This document shows, one piece after another, positions 1-8,434 of a DNA stretch of 64,000 nt (its first letter is position 1; each line of letters opens with the position of its first letter). The position numbers and the translations under genes were made by a program. Under the pieces are notes generated by a model that saw only the letters and a program-made list of their open reading frames with translations, was not told the DNA's origin and ran no database searches. Where the stretch lies: positions 62,001 to 126,000 of the forward strand of contig JABTBR010000006.1 in NCBI GenBank assembly GCA_013284265.1, written 5' to 3'. The stretch comes from Oxalobacteraceae bacterium (lineage in GTDB: Bacteria > Pseudomonadota > Gammaproteobacteria > Burkholderiales > Burkholderiaceae_D).

Positions 1-926
1 ACAGCTACTTCCTGCGCTTCCCCGACCAGCCGCACAACCGCATTATCGCGCTGCCAGCCTCGCTGGAGCAGGGCGCGGCGGAGCAGCCAGTGGCCGGCAT
101 CAAGTGGATCGCCAGCTTTCCCGACAATGTCGCGGCGGGGCTGGATCGCGCCTCGGCCGTCTTCATCCTCAACGACCGCCGCACCGGCTACCCGCTGGCC
201 TGCCTGGAAGGCTCGCTGATCAGCGCAGTGCGCACGGCGGCTTCCGCCGTGATCGGCGCCCACTATCTGCATGGCAGCGACCGCATCAAACGCCTCGGCG
301 TGGTCGGTTGCGGGCTGATCGCGCTCAATGTGATCGACTTCCTGCGCCGCATGGGCTGGCAGATCGACGCCGTCAGCCTGATCGACCACGACATCGCGCG
401 TGCCCATGCGCTGGCGCGGCAGCAGCCGCTGTCGGGCATCGCCTGCACCGGCGGCAGCCATATCGGCGCCATCGCCGAATGCGACATGGTGCTGTTCGCC
501 ACCTCGGCCGGCGCGCCCCACGTACATGATCCGGCGCTGTTCGCGCACAAGCCCACCGTGCTGCACCTGTCGCTGCGCGATCTGGCGCCGGCCGTGATCC
601 TGAGCGCGCAGAACGTGGTCGACGATGTGCAGCACTGCCTGAAGGCCCAGACGTCGCTGCACCTGACCGAGCAGCGCGAAGGCCATTGCGGCTTCATCGC
701 CGGCAATGTGGCTGAGCTGATCGGCGCGGCCATCACGCCGGACTTCAGGCGCCCGCGCATCTATTCGCCGTTCGGCATGGGCATGCTGGACCTGGCGCTG
801 GCGCAGGCCATCTGGCGCAGCAGCGCCGATGAGGAGGTGTTGCGCTATCCCGATTTCTTCCCTGTGCCTTATGGCCAGCATCCGACCAACGAACAACCCG
901 ACCAGCCAGTGAGGCAGCATGCTTAA
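1..926 (+). CDS. sbnB: SbnB-like 2,3-diaminopropionate biosynthesis protein (5' partial)
   Basis: The frame is open from the window edge (first full codon at 3), so the true start lies upstream. The visible part begins SYFLRFPD and runs on through VAGIKWIASFP, typical of the ornithine cyclodeaminase/mu-crystallin family, SbnB branch. A Rossmann segment with the motif VVGCGLIA follows, then RIYSPFGMGMLDLALA near the C-terminus. In the staphyloferrin B pathway SbnB oxidatively hydrolyses N-(1-amino-1-carboxyethyl)-glutamate to L-2,3-diaminopropionate and 2-oxoglutarate, using NAD. Its partner SbnA would be expected just upstream, outside the window. The stop overlaps the next start by 8 bases, so the genes are probably translationally coupled. 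Family call is strong; the exact substrate is inferred. Confidence 0.85.
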   Translation, partial: SYFLRFPDQPHNRIIALPASLEQGAAEQPVAGIKWIASFPDNVAAGLDRASAVFILNDRRTGYPLACLEGSLISAVRTAASAVIGAHYLHGSDRIKRLGVVGCGLIALNVIDFLRRMGWQIDAVSLIDHDIARAHALARQQPLSGIACTGGSHIGAIAECDMVLFATSAGAPHVHDPALFAHKPTVLHLSLRDLAPAVILSAQNVVDDVQHCLKAQTSLHLTEQREGHCGFIAGNVAELIGAAITPDFRRPRIYSPFGMGMLDLALAQAIWRSSADEEVLRYPDFFPVPYGQHPTNEQPDQPVRQHA

Positions 927-1968
927 ACTCTCTTCCATCGTAACGGACAGCCCCGAGTTGCAGGGCTGGTCCTGGCCGCCGGTGCCGGCCTTCAGCGGCC
1001 TGTCGGCCGCGTGCAGCGAGTTCATCGCGCTGGATGCGGCGGTCCAGCGGGCGCGCCTGCGCCAGTGCGCTGGCCAGCCCGAGCAGCGCGGCGAACTGCT
1101 CAATGCGCTGCTCGGCACCATCTACTCCTATCACTACGGCTACGCCGACAGCCCCTGCTTCCTGCGCAACGATGTGGAACTGGAGTCGCGCCTGCTGCTG
1201 GCCAAGCTGGTGCTGGAGGATGACCTGGTCGACAGCTGGCTGCCGATCGAAGCCTTGCCCGTGCTGGACGGGCAGCAGGCCGCCGCCGACTATCTGCGCA
1301 CTTACGTCGATAGCAACAGCGCCGTCAGCCACCCGCTGTACGCCTGGCTGCGCGACGAAGCCAGCCCGCGCGCGCTGACTGAATTCCTGCGCCTGGAAAC
1401 CTGCCGTAATGAAGTGGTGGATGACGAGATCGCGCTGTTGCTGTGCGGCTTGCAGGGCAATATGAAAAAAGTGATCGCCTCGAACGTGTGGGACGAATGC
1501 GGCAACGGGGCGCTGGAGCGCTTCCACACCTACTGGCTGCGACGGCTGGTGAACCACCTGGACGACTGGGACGCGCTGCCGCGCTACCGCAGTAGCGCCA
1601 AGCCCTGGTTCTCGGCGATCATCTCCAATGTGTTCAATGCCTTCGTCACGCGCCCGGCGTACAAATGCCGCGCCTACGGCATGTTCATGACCACCGAGGC
1701 GCGGGTGGCGCCGCACTTTACCGCCATCCTGGCCGGGCTGGAACGCACCGGGCTCGATCACAAGGATATCGCGGTCTATTTCGACGCCCACATGAAGATC
1801 GACCCGCATCACACCGACGAACTGCTGAGCGCCCTGGCGACCCAGCAGCCGGCGCTGCTGCCGCTGCAGGTGGCCGAAGTACTGCGCGGCGCGCACTACG
1901 CGGTGGCGGCCGGCATGGCCCAGTACGACCGCGTGCTGGCCCATCTGCGCCGGCTCGACCAGCTCTGA
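919..1968 (+). CDS. Haem-oxygenase-like diiron oxidase/oxygenase (HDO family)
   Basis: 349 residues. The central and C-terminal part is helical and carries the hallmark E-C-G-N-G followed five residues later by H (WDECGNGALERFH). It corresponds to the (E/D)YG-x-G-x5-H metal-ligand motif of haem-oxygenase-like di-iron proteins such as UndA, BesC and SznF. An upstream glutamate-rich helix (LETCRNEVVDDE) could give further ligands. Members catalyse N-oxygenation, oxidative C-C cleavage or decarboxylation, mostly on amino acids or fatty acids. Between a diaminopropionate enzyme and a flavoprotein, an amino-acid-derived substrate is the most natural inference. The start overlaps the previous gene; no other start fits as well. 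Confidence 0.72.
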   Translation: MLKLSSIVTDSPELQGWSWPPVPAFSGLSAACSEFIALDAAVQRARLRQCAGQPEQRGELLNALLGTIYSYHYGYADSPCFLRNDVELESRLLLAKLVLEDDLVDSWLPIEALPVLDGQQAAADYLRTYVDSNSAVSHPLYAWLRDEASPRALTEFLRLETCRNEVVDDEIALLLCGLQGNMKKVIASNVWDECGNGALERFHTYWLRRLVNHLDDWDALPRYRSSAKPWFSAIISNVFNAFVTRPAYKCRAYGMFMTTEARVAPHFTAILAGLERTGLDHKDIAVYFDAHMKIDPHHTDELLSALATQQPALLPLQVAEVLRGAHYAVAAGMAQYDRVLAHLRRLDQL

Positions 1969-1990
1969 ACCCCTCATCCCAAGGACAAAT

Positions 1991-3859
1991 ATGAAACGCT
2001 TCAATATCGTTATCGTCGGCATGGGCCAGCGCGGCCTGAGTATCCTCGAGCGCATCGGCGCCATGCTGGACAAGCATCCGGTCAACGCGGCGCTGTCTAT
2101 CCACCTGATCGACCCGGCCATTCCGGGGCAGGGCATCCACAAGTCCGAGCAGCCGCGCCATCTGCTGGTCAACACCATCGCCGGCCAGGTGACGGTGTAT
2201 TGCGACGCCTCGGTGCAGGATGCCGGTCCGCTGTCGGACGGTCCGACCTTCCTCGAATGGATGCGCCGCACCGGGTATAAATCGGTGGACGGCAATGTGG
2301 TCATCGCCGCCAACGGCGCCGAGATCGACGAGAACGAATACGTGCCGCGCACCCTGCTGGGCGAGTATTTCACCTGGGTGATCGACCAGCTGGTGGAAAA
2401 CATGCCGGACAATGTGACGATCCTGAACCACCGGCGCGAGGCGGTCAATGTGATCGCGCGCGACGGCAACCGGATGGAAGTGCAGCTGCAGGGCGGGTTC
2501 AAGATCGACGCCGACTTCGTGTTCCTGACCACCGGCCATGCCGGCTGCAGCAGCGACGAGTTCGACCGGCGTTTCGAAAACTGGGTGGCGCAGGGCCAGC
2601 AGCGCAACAGCCATCTGGCGTACTTCTCGGCGCCGTATCCGATCACCACGCTCCATTCGATCAGCCCGCAGGCGACGGTGGCGATCTGCGGCACCGGCCT
2701 GACTTCGGCCGACATCGTCTCTGGCCTGACTCAGGGCGTCGATGGCCGCTACGAGCCGCTGGGCGATGGCCGCCTGAAGTATCTGCCCAGCGGGCGCGAG
2801 CCGCGCATCGTGCTGTTCTCGCGCCAGGGCCTGCCGTCGGCCGGGCGCGCCACCAACCAGAAGGGCATTTATGGCCAGTACAAATCGCGCTTCTTCACGC
2901 GCGAGTTCGTCGATGCGACGCGCCGCCAGGCCTTGCGCGAGCGCGGCACCCGCCAGCTGGACTGGGAGCACGACCTGCTGCCGACCGTGAAAAAGGAAAT
3001 GGCCTACTGCTACCACTGCGCCGAAACCCAGAGCTGGCACGAGGCGGAAGGCTATGAACCGTCGGCTGAACATCTGGCGCGGGTCGAGCAGATCATCGCG
3101 CCGCTGGCCGGACGCAGTTTCGCCGATGCGCAGGAATACGATGACTTCATGTACAGCTTCCTGGCGGCGGACGTGGCCAACAGCATCGAAGGCAATCAGC
3201 GCAATCCGGAGAAAGCCGCCGCCGACATGCTGCGCGATATCCGCGATTTCATCCGCTATGCGGTCGATTATTCCGGCCTGACGCCCGAGTCGCATCGCAA
3301 CTACCTGGCCAGCTGGTGCTCGATCAGCAACCGTATCGCCAGCGGCCCGCCCAAGGAGCGCAATATGGAAATGCTGGCCCTGATCGACGCCGGCGTGGTC
3401 ACTTGCGGCCTGGGTTCGCATCCGGTGATGGATTACGACGCCGAGCGCGCGCAGTTTCGCGTGACCTCGACCCAGTTCGAACAGCCGCGCACCGAGTATT
3501 GCGACGTGATGATACGTGCCAAGGTGGAGTTGCTGGAGCCGGAGACCAGCCGCTCGCCGATGATCCAGAACATGCTCAAGTCCGGCCTGGCCGTGCCTTA
3601 CCAGAACGGCAGCTTCAAGCCGAGCGGCATCCTGATCGACGAGGCGACCAATGTGGTCAACCGCGACGGCAAGAGCGTGCGCAATCTGTGGGCGATGGGT
3701 TATATCGTGGAGGGGCCGCATTTCTATACCTATGTGCTGCCGCGTCCCTTCTCCAATTCGCGGGCCTTGCAGGATGCGGGCAAGGGCGTGTTGTCGATGA
3801 TGCGCCAGATCGACGCGCGCATCGGCGCCGATGTGGAACTGGCCGGGAAGGCTGCCTGA
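1991..3859 (+). CDS. FAD/NAD(P)-binding protein (NAD_binding_9 family)
   Basis: 622 residues. The N-terminus has a dinucleotide-binding fold (IVIVGMGQRG, residues 6-15) followed by LIDPAIPGQGIHK, as in the PF13454 FAD/NAD(P)-binding family. A second glycine motif (GTGLTSAD, from residue 234) suggests a second nucleotide site, as in flavin monooxygenases. The C-terminal part contains NLWAMGYIVEGPHFYTYVLP. Such proteins often act as N-hydroxylase-like or oxidase partners in natural product clusters, but no substrate can be read from the sequence. A ribosome site (AAGGA) lies six bases before the ATG. It lies 22 bases after the haem-oxygenase-like gene and directly abuts the hydrolase gene. Confidence 0.75.
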   Translation: MKRFNIVIVGMGQRGLSILERIGAMLDKHPVNAALSIHLIDPAIPGQGIHKSEQPRHLLVNTIAGQVTVYCDASVQDAGPLSDGPTFLEWMRRTGYKSVDGNVVIAANGAEIDENEYVPRTLLGEYFTWVIDQLVENMPDNVTILNHRREAVNVIARDGNRMEVQLQGGFKIDADFVFLTTGHAGCSSDEFDRRFENWVAQGQQRNSHLAYFSAPYPITTLHSISPQATVAICGTGLTSADIVSGLTQGVDGRYEPLGDGRLKYLPSGREPRIVLFSRQGLPSAGRATNQKGIYGQYKSRFFTREFVDATRRQALRERGTRQLDWEHDLLPTVKKEMAYCYHCAETQSWHEAEGYEPSAEHLARVEQIIAPLAGRSFADAQEYDDFMYSFLAADVANSIEGNQRNPEKAAADMLRDIRDFIRYAVDYSGLTPESHRNYLASWCSISNRIASGPPKERNMEMLALIDAGVVTCGLGSHPVMDYDAERAQFRVTSTQFEQPRTEYCDVMIRAKVELLEPETSRSPMIQNMLKSGLAVPYQNGSFKPSGILIDEATNVVNRDGKSVRNLWAMGYIVEGPHFYTYVLPRPFSNSRALQDAGKGVLSMMRQIDARIGADVELAGKAA

Positions 3860-4732
3860 ATGGGCGCGCCTGAATTGCGCCGCCGCGCCTTCAACACCGG
3901 GATGCTGGGCCTGTTGCTGGGCGGCGCCATGCCGGCAGCCCGTGCGGCCGGCGCGGCGCCGGCCGCTGGCGGCGTAGCGGCCGCCCCGGCTATCGCCGCG
4001 ACGCCCAAGACCTTCGTGCTGGTGCATGGCGCCTGGTATGGCGGCTGGTGCTGGGACAAGGTGGCCCGGATGCTGCGCGCCCAGGGGCACAGCGTGAGCA
4101 CGCCCACTTGCCCCGGCGTGGGCGAGCAGGCGCACCTGCTGTCGGCGCAGCTGAACCTGAGCACCTACATCACCAGCATCTGCAACCACCTGGAGTACGA
4201 AAACCTGAACGAGGTGATCCTGGTGGGCAGCGGCTTCGCCGGTGTCGTCATCAGCGGCGTGGCGGACCGGCTGCCGCAGCGCATCAACAGCCTGGTGTAT
4301 GTGGATGCGATGGTGCTCGAAAGCGGACTGTCGATTTTCGAGGCCCAGCCCGCGGCGGTGACGCGCAAGCGTCTCGAGCAGGTGGCCGCGGAGGGCAAGG
4401 GCATCGCGATTCCGCCGCCGCCACTGGCGTCCTACGGCGTCGGCGATCGCGCCACGCTGGACTGGCTGGGCGCGCGCCTGACGCCGCAGCCGGTGGCCAC
4501 CTATCAGGAAAAACTGGTGCTGCGCCACCCGCTGGGCAATGGCCGTCCGCGCATCTATGTCGACTGTGTGGCGCAGCCCTTCGAGCCGCTGGTCGAGATC
4601 AAGAAAAAGCTCAAGACCCAGCCGGGGTGGACCTGGATGGCGCTGGCCAGCCAGCACGACCCGATGATCAGCGAGCCGCGCCTGCTGGCGGACTTGCTGG
4701 GTGGCCTGGCGCTGGCGCTCCAGGGTAGCTGA
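3860..4732 (+). CDS. Alpha/beta-hydrolase fold protein, nucleophile apparently lost
   Basis: 290 residues. The N-terminus has a Tat-like twin arginine (RRRAFN) followed by a hydrophobic stretch and Ala-rich cleavage region, so export is likely. The core FVLVHGAWYGGWCWDK (oxyanion region) and the late HDPMISEP (His266) belong to the EstC/methylesterase/hydroxynitrile lyase-like group. At the nucleophile elbow the family has V-G-H-S-x-G-G, but here residues 122-128 read VGSGFAG, so glycine sits at the serine position. The protein may be non-hydrolytic, use Ser124 instead, or act as a lyase or binding protein. The start codon follows the previous stop with no gap. Confidence 0.8.
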   Translation: MGAPELRRRAFNTGMLGLLLGGAMPAARAAGAAPAAGGVAAAPAIAATPKTFVLVHGAWYGGWCWDKVARMLRAQGHSVSTPTCPGVGEQAHLLSAQLNLSTYITSICNHLEYENLNEVILVGSGFAGVVISGVADRLPQRINSLVYVDAMVLESGLSIFEAQPAAVTRKRLEQVAAEGKGIAIPPPPLASYGVGDRATLDWLGARLTPQPVATYQEKLVLRHPLGNGRPRIYVDCVAQPFEPLVEIKKKLKTQPGWTWMALASQHDPMISEPRLLADLLGGLALALQGS

Positions 4733-6177
4733 TGCTGAGCGAGAAGTTGAGCGTAAGAGTGAACGAGAAGCGCAAGCTGGCCATGTGCGCGGCCGGGCTG
4801 GCATCGGCGCTGTCGGTACTGATGTTTTCCACGCTGCTGGCGCGCTACGCCTCGGTGTTGCTGCTGCTGGCGGTGGCCTTGCCGCTGGCGGCCTGCCTGT
4901 CCCCGGCCAGCCGCGCCAAGCCTTCGCTGTGGCACGCGGGGCTGCTGGCGGCGATCTGCCTGCCGGCGCTGGGACCGCAGGTGAGCCTGGGACAGATCGC
5001 CGCTGCGCTGCTGCGCTTCTATCCGGTGATGCTGCTGCTGATCGGGATCGCGCATTTCCGCCACAGCATCATGCGTTCCGGCCTGGCCGCGATGATCAGC
5101 CGGCGCCTGGTGACGCCGGGCGCGGCCAAGGGGCAGGGGCTGCGCAATTCGGCGCGGGTGGCGGTGCTGACGGCGCTGCTGTCGATCTTCAGCGGGCAGG
5201 GGTCGATCGCGATCGTCTGCACGGCGCTGTTCCAGAATGTACGTAACCGGCTGGCGATTCCACCGATCACCAACCGGGCGATGGTGTCGACCATGTTCAT
5301 GCTGCCAACCACCATCGCCTCGGCTTCGGTGGCGTCGGCGATACCGCATCTCGATAGTGCGTCGGTGGCCCTGTTCGGCATTCCGCTAACCGTATGGTCG
5401 CTGTGCGGCGCGATGGCGCCCCGTCTCGAGGTGCTGCCCGTGCAGACCGGCGGCGCGCAGCATGGCGGACGCCAGCCGCAGCTGCTGGCGGGCGTGTTCC
5501 TGCTGGTGTGCGGCGGCTGCTACTGGCTCACGCGCCAGATGACGCTGTCGTTCGCGGCGGCGATGGCGGCCGGCTATCTGCTGGAGGCGCTGGCCTTTGC
5601 CAAGGCGGCCGAACAACTGGGGCGCGTGCCGGTTCCGGCGGGCGGGCCGGACCAGATGGAGCGGCAAGCGCGGAATCGGCACGCCGCCCCGGGCCGCCAT
5701 GGTCAGCGTGCGCGCGCACTGCTGCGCGAGAGCGCCACCAGCCTGGACGCCATCGTGCCGGAACTGTGCCTGCTGGCTGTCTCCGGCCTGCTGATCTTTA
5801 CCGTGGCGCGGGTCGACCTGCTGGCGCATCTGCCGGCCGCATTGGCGCCGTTCTTTGCCAATATCTACGGCGTGCTGTTTGTGCTGGTGCTGCTGCTGCC
5901 GCTGATTACGGTGGCCGGTGTGCACCCCTTGATACTGTTCGGTGTATTCTTTTCGCTGATGCAGCCGCCGGCCTTCGAGCACAATCACTTGCGCTATCTG
6001 GCCTGGACCTCGATGTTCGTGATGGCCAACCTGATGTCGCCGGTGTCGATTTCGTCCATCGTGTCGGCCACGGCCATCGGCAGCACGCCGCGCGCCACCA
6101 GCTACGCGGCCAACTGGAAATTCTGCCTTGGCCTGATGGGATTTACCTTCGTCTATCTGGTCTGGCTGGTGCGTTAG
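4732..6177 (+). CDS. Polytopic membrane protein, probable transporter
   Basis: 481 residues with about 10-12 hydrophobic segments, starting around residue 18 and ending with a helix at the C-terminus (LGLMGFTFVYLVWLV). A charged hydrophilic loop lies around residues 300-330. I do not recognise the family with confidence; the general build resembles secondary transporters of the ion-transporter or anion-permease type. It overlaps the hydrolase gene by one base (TGATG), so it belongs to the same operon, where it could export the product of the upstream oxidative enzymes. That role is inferred from position only. Confidence 0.6.
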   Translation: MLSEKLSVRVNEKRKLAMCAAGLASALSVLMFSTLLARYASVLLLLAVALPLAACLSPASRAKPSLWHAGLLAAICLPALGPQVSLGQIAAALLRFYPVMLLLIGIAHFRHSIMRSGLAAMISRRLVTPGAAKGQGLRNSARVAVLTALLSIFSGQGSIAIVCTALFQNVRNRLAIPPITNRAMVSTMFMLPTTIASASVASAIPHLDSASVALFGIPLTVWSLCGAMAPRLEVLPVQTGGAQHGGRQPQLLAGVFLLVCGGCYWLTRQMTLSFAAAMAAGYLLEALAFAKAAEQLGRVPVPAGGPDQMERQARNRHAAPGRHGQRARALLRESATSLDAIVPELCLLAVSGLLIFTVARVDLLAHLPAALAPFFANIYGVLFVLVLLLPLITVAGVHPLILFGVFFSLMQPPAFEHNHLRYLAWTSMFVMANLMSPVSISSIVSATAIGSTPRATSYAANWKFCLGLMGFTFVYLVWLVR

Positions 6178-6222
6178 ACGCCAAGCCGTGCCACACTATG
6201 TTTTTTTACCAAGGAAATGCGT

Positions 6223-6831
6223 ATGCAACTTTATCTGAATAAGACTTCACCTTACGCCCGCCTGGCCCTGGTCGCCGCGCATGAAACCGGTTTGGCCGCG
6301 ACGCTGGAACTGGTGTGGACCGACCCCTGGATCGACGCGCCGGAACTGCTGGCGGTGAACCCGCTATCGAAGGTGCCGGCACTGGTCACGCAAGATGGCA
6401 GCTGCCTGATCGAGAGCGATGGCATCGTTCAATACCTGCTGGCCGTCAGCGGCAACACGGAATTGCTGCCGGATGGCGCTGCCAGACTGGGTACGCTGCG
6501 CCGGCTTGGACTGGCGCGCGCCGTGATTGACTGTGCGTTCGGCGCCGTGGTGCGCAGCCGTTTCGGCGATGCGCCCGACAGCGTGCTTACGCAGCGCTGG
6601 CTGGCCGCCTTGCCGCGCGCGGTGCGGGCGGTGGAGCAGGAACTGGCGCGCGACCGTGTTGGGAATGGCGCGCCGCAGGCGGTGGACCTGGGCGACCTGG
6701 CGCTGGGGATCGCGTTTGCATATTGCGATCTGCGCCAGCCGCAGCTGGCATGGCGCGCCGATGCGCCACGCCTGGCCGCGCTGGTGGACAGCGTGTGCAA
6801 GCGTCCTTCAATGGTCGCCACCGCCGCCTGA
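6223..6831 (+). CDS. Glutathione S-transferase family protein
   Basis: 202 residues from the ATG at 6223. The thioredoxin-like N-domain contains NPLSKVPAL and the glutathione-binding IESDGI (SNAIL/TRAIL-like) motif; an all-helical C-domain follows. An in-frame ATG also exists at 6217, but the AAGGA at 6211-6215 sits only one base from it and seven from 6223, so 6223 is preferred. Its 3' end overlaps the convergent MarR gene by 24 bases. Substrate unknown; a detoxification role is the family default. Confidence 0.82.
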   Translation: MQLYLNKTSPYARLALVAAHETGLAATLELVWTDPWIDAPELLAVNPLSKVPALVTQDGSCLIESDGIVQYLLAVSGNTELLPDGAARLGTLRRLGLARAVIDCAFGAVVRSRFGDAPDSVLTQRWLAALPRAVRAVEQELARDRVGNGAPQAVDLGDLALGIAFAYCDLRQPQLAWRADAPRLAALVDSVCKRPSMVATAA

Positions 6832-7296
6832 GTATGGCACTACCTCGACTCGGGGCGCGCTGCGTGCCGAGTCGAGGATCTTACGCAGCGCGGCGTTGAG
6901 CACGCGCTGTTCTTCCACATCCAAATGGCTGTCGTACAGCGCTTCGATGGCGCTGGAATAGACCGGCCATATCTTCCTGCGCATGGCCAAGCCCTGCGCC
7001 GTGAGCACGGCGTAGGCGCCGCGCTTGTCCTCCGGATCCGCCAGCCGCTCGAGCAAGCCCGCCGCTTGCAGGCGGTCCACCAAGCGTGAGAGGTTGCTGC
7101 GGGTGAGGACAATGTGCGTCGCAAGTTCATGCATGCGCAGGCGCTGCGCGGGCGCGCGCTCCAGCGCCCACAGCACGTCATACCAGGCCAGTGGCGGTAG
7201 TTCGCTCCGCGCCAGCTGTTGCTCGATTCGCTCGGTAAGCACGGCATGGGCGGTGAGCAGTGCCGGCCAGGAGGAAGTGTCGGAGGGTTTTTTCAT
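6808..7296 (-). CDS. MarR family transcriptional regulator
   Basis: 162 residues with the MarR winged-helix layout: dimerisation helices, then the recognition region LTRSNLSRLVDRLQAAGLLER and the wing DPEDKRGAYAVLTAQG. It is divergent from the DoxX gene at 7379, and the 82-base gap holds two strong palindromes. It therefore probably represses itself and the doxX-GST pair until a ligand (phenolic or oxidant) binds. The C-terminal coding end overlaps the convergent GST gene. Confidence 0.88.
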   Translation of the reverse strand: MKKPSDTSSWPALLTAHAVLTERIEQQLARSELPPLAWYDVLWALERAPAQRLRMHELATHIVLTRSNLSRLVDRLQAAGLLERLADPEDKRGAYAVLTAQGLAMRRKIWPVYSSAIEALYDSHLDVEEQRVLNAALRKILDSARSAPRVEVVPYSGGGGDH

Positions 7297-7309
7297 ACCG
7301 CGATTTTAG

Positions 7310-7337
7310 TTGTAATTGCAACGAACTGCAATTACAA
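7310..7337. promoter_or_regulatory. Putative MarR operator 1
   Basis: Perfect inverted repeat with 11-base arms, TTGTAATTGCA and TGCAATTACAA, separated by ACGAAC. It lies 13 bases before the MarR start codon, where a bound protein would block its transcription. It shares the TTGCA core with the second palindrome downstream, which supports a common protein. Confidence 0.65.
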
Positions 7338-7346
7338 TCCAATTTA

Positions 7347-7360
7347 GTTGCAATTGCAAC
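7347..7360. promoter_or_regulatory. Putative MarR operator 2
   Basis: Perfect 14-base palindrome GTTGCAATTGCAAC, 18 bases upstream of the doxX start codon. Same core sequence as operator 1. Together the pair fits divergent control of marR and doxX. Confidence 0.62.
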
Positions 7361-7378
7361 GATTTATGGAGAGCGAAA

Positions 7379-7774
7379 ATGATCATGAAAACGACCCAAA
7401 CACCCTATGGCCTGGCATTGCTGCGGGGCAGCCTTGGTTTAATGTGGATATCCCACGCCTTGCTCAAGATACTGGTATTCGGCCTGGCCGGTACGCAGGC
7501 CTTCTTCGCGGCCAACAATTTGCCAAGCGCGCTGGTGTATCCCGTCGTGGCCGCTGAAATCCTGGGCGGCGCTGCCATCCTCATCGGCTACAAGGCGCGG
7601 CTGGCATCACTGCTGCTTTTGCCGATACTGGCCGGCGCCGTGAAGGTCCACGCTCCCAACGGATGGGTGTTTAGCAGCCCTGGTGGCGGCTGGGAATACC
7701 CGCTGTTCCTGGCCATGGCCTCGCTGGTGCTGATACTGTGCGGCTCAGGCGCCTTCGCCGTGGATGGGGAGTGA
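7379..7774 (+). CDS. DoxX family membrane protein
   Basis: 131 residues from the ATG at 7379, which has GGAGAG five bases upstream; a longer reading starting at 7316 would run through the operator region and is rejected. Four hydrophobic helices are visible, with LLRGSLGLMWISHALLK at the N-terminus and the AAEILGGAAILIG segment of DoxX/SURF4-type proteins. Function of the family is poorly defined (redox or membrane-stress associated). It is followed after two bases by a GST gene, so the two form an operon. Confidence 0.8.
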   Translation: MIMKTTQTPYGLALLRGSLGLMWISHALLKILVFGLAGTQAFFAANNLPSALVYPVVAAEILGGAAILIGYKARLASLLLLPILAGAVKVHAPNGWVFSSPGGGWEYPLFLAMASLVLILCGSGAFAVDGE

Positions 7775-7776
7775 TC

Positions 7777-8412
7777 ATGCGGCCCAAGCTTGAGCTGGTG
7801 AGCCACCCGCTGTGCCCCTATGTGCAAAGGGCCGCCATTGCCCTGGCGGAGAAAGGTGTCCCCTTTACGCGCACAAGCGTCGATCTGGCGGCGCGCCCCG
7901 ACTGGTTCACCCGCCTCTCGCCGCTAGGCAAGGTACCGTTGTTGATCGTCGACGATGAGGTATTGTTCGAGTCGGCTGTGATCTGCGACTACCTGGACGA
8001 GACCATTGCGCCACGCCTGCATCCGGAAGACCCGCTGGCGCGCGCCAGGCACCGCGCCTGGATCGAGTATGGTTCGGCGATCCTCAATGCGATCGGCAAT
8101 TTTTACAACGCCGCGGAACGCGCGCCGGCGCGCCTGGCCCTGCGCGAGAAATTTGCGCGGCTGGAGCCGGAGCTGGGCGAGGGCCCCTGGTTCGCCGGCG
8201 CCAGCTTTTGCATGGTGGACGCGGCGTTCGGTCCGATCTTCCGCTACTTCGACGTGTTCGACCAGATTGCCGACTTCGGCATTCTCACCGGTTTGCCCAG
8301 GCTGCAGGCCTGGCGTGCCGCACTGGCCACGCGTCCCTCGGTGCGCGCCGCAGTGGGCCCGGACTACCGGCGCGACTTGCACGCCTTCTTGCGGGACCGC
8401 GGCTTCCAGTAA
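7777..8412 (+). CDS. Glutathione S-transferase family protein
   Basis: 211 residues from the ATG at 7777, two bases after the doxX stop; upstream in-frame starts lie inside doxX and are not needed. The N-domain has SHPLCPYVQRAAIALAEKG (Cys-Pro-Tyr active-site region as in omega/CLIC-like and stringent starvation-type GSTs), LGKVPLL and FESAVI. A helical C-domain follows. Co-transcribed with doxX, presumably under the MarR regulator, which suggests a response to an electrophile or oxidant. Confidence 0.85.
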   Translation: MRPKLELVSHPLCPYVQRAAIALAEKGVPFTRTSVDLAARPDWFTRLSPLGKVPLLIVDDEVLFESAVICDYLDETIAPRLHPEDPLARARHRAWIEYGSAILNAIGNFYNAAERAPARLALREKFARLEPELGEGPWFAGASFCMVDAAFGPIFRYFDVFDQIADFGILTGLPRLQAWRAALATRPSVRAAVGPDYRRDLHAFLRDRGFQ

Positions 8413-8434
8413 GCGCCACGGCGGCCCGGCCGGG

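Noticed and set aside
745..4804. Long minus-strand frames (656 and 1028 codons) over the first operon
   Set aside because: Antisense to recognised enzymes, no ribosome sites, low-complexity product.
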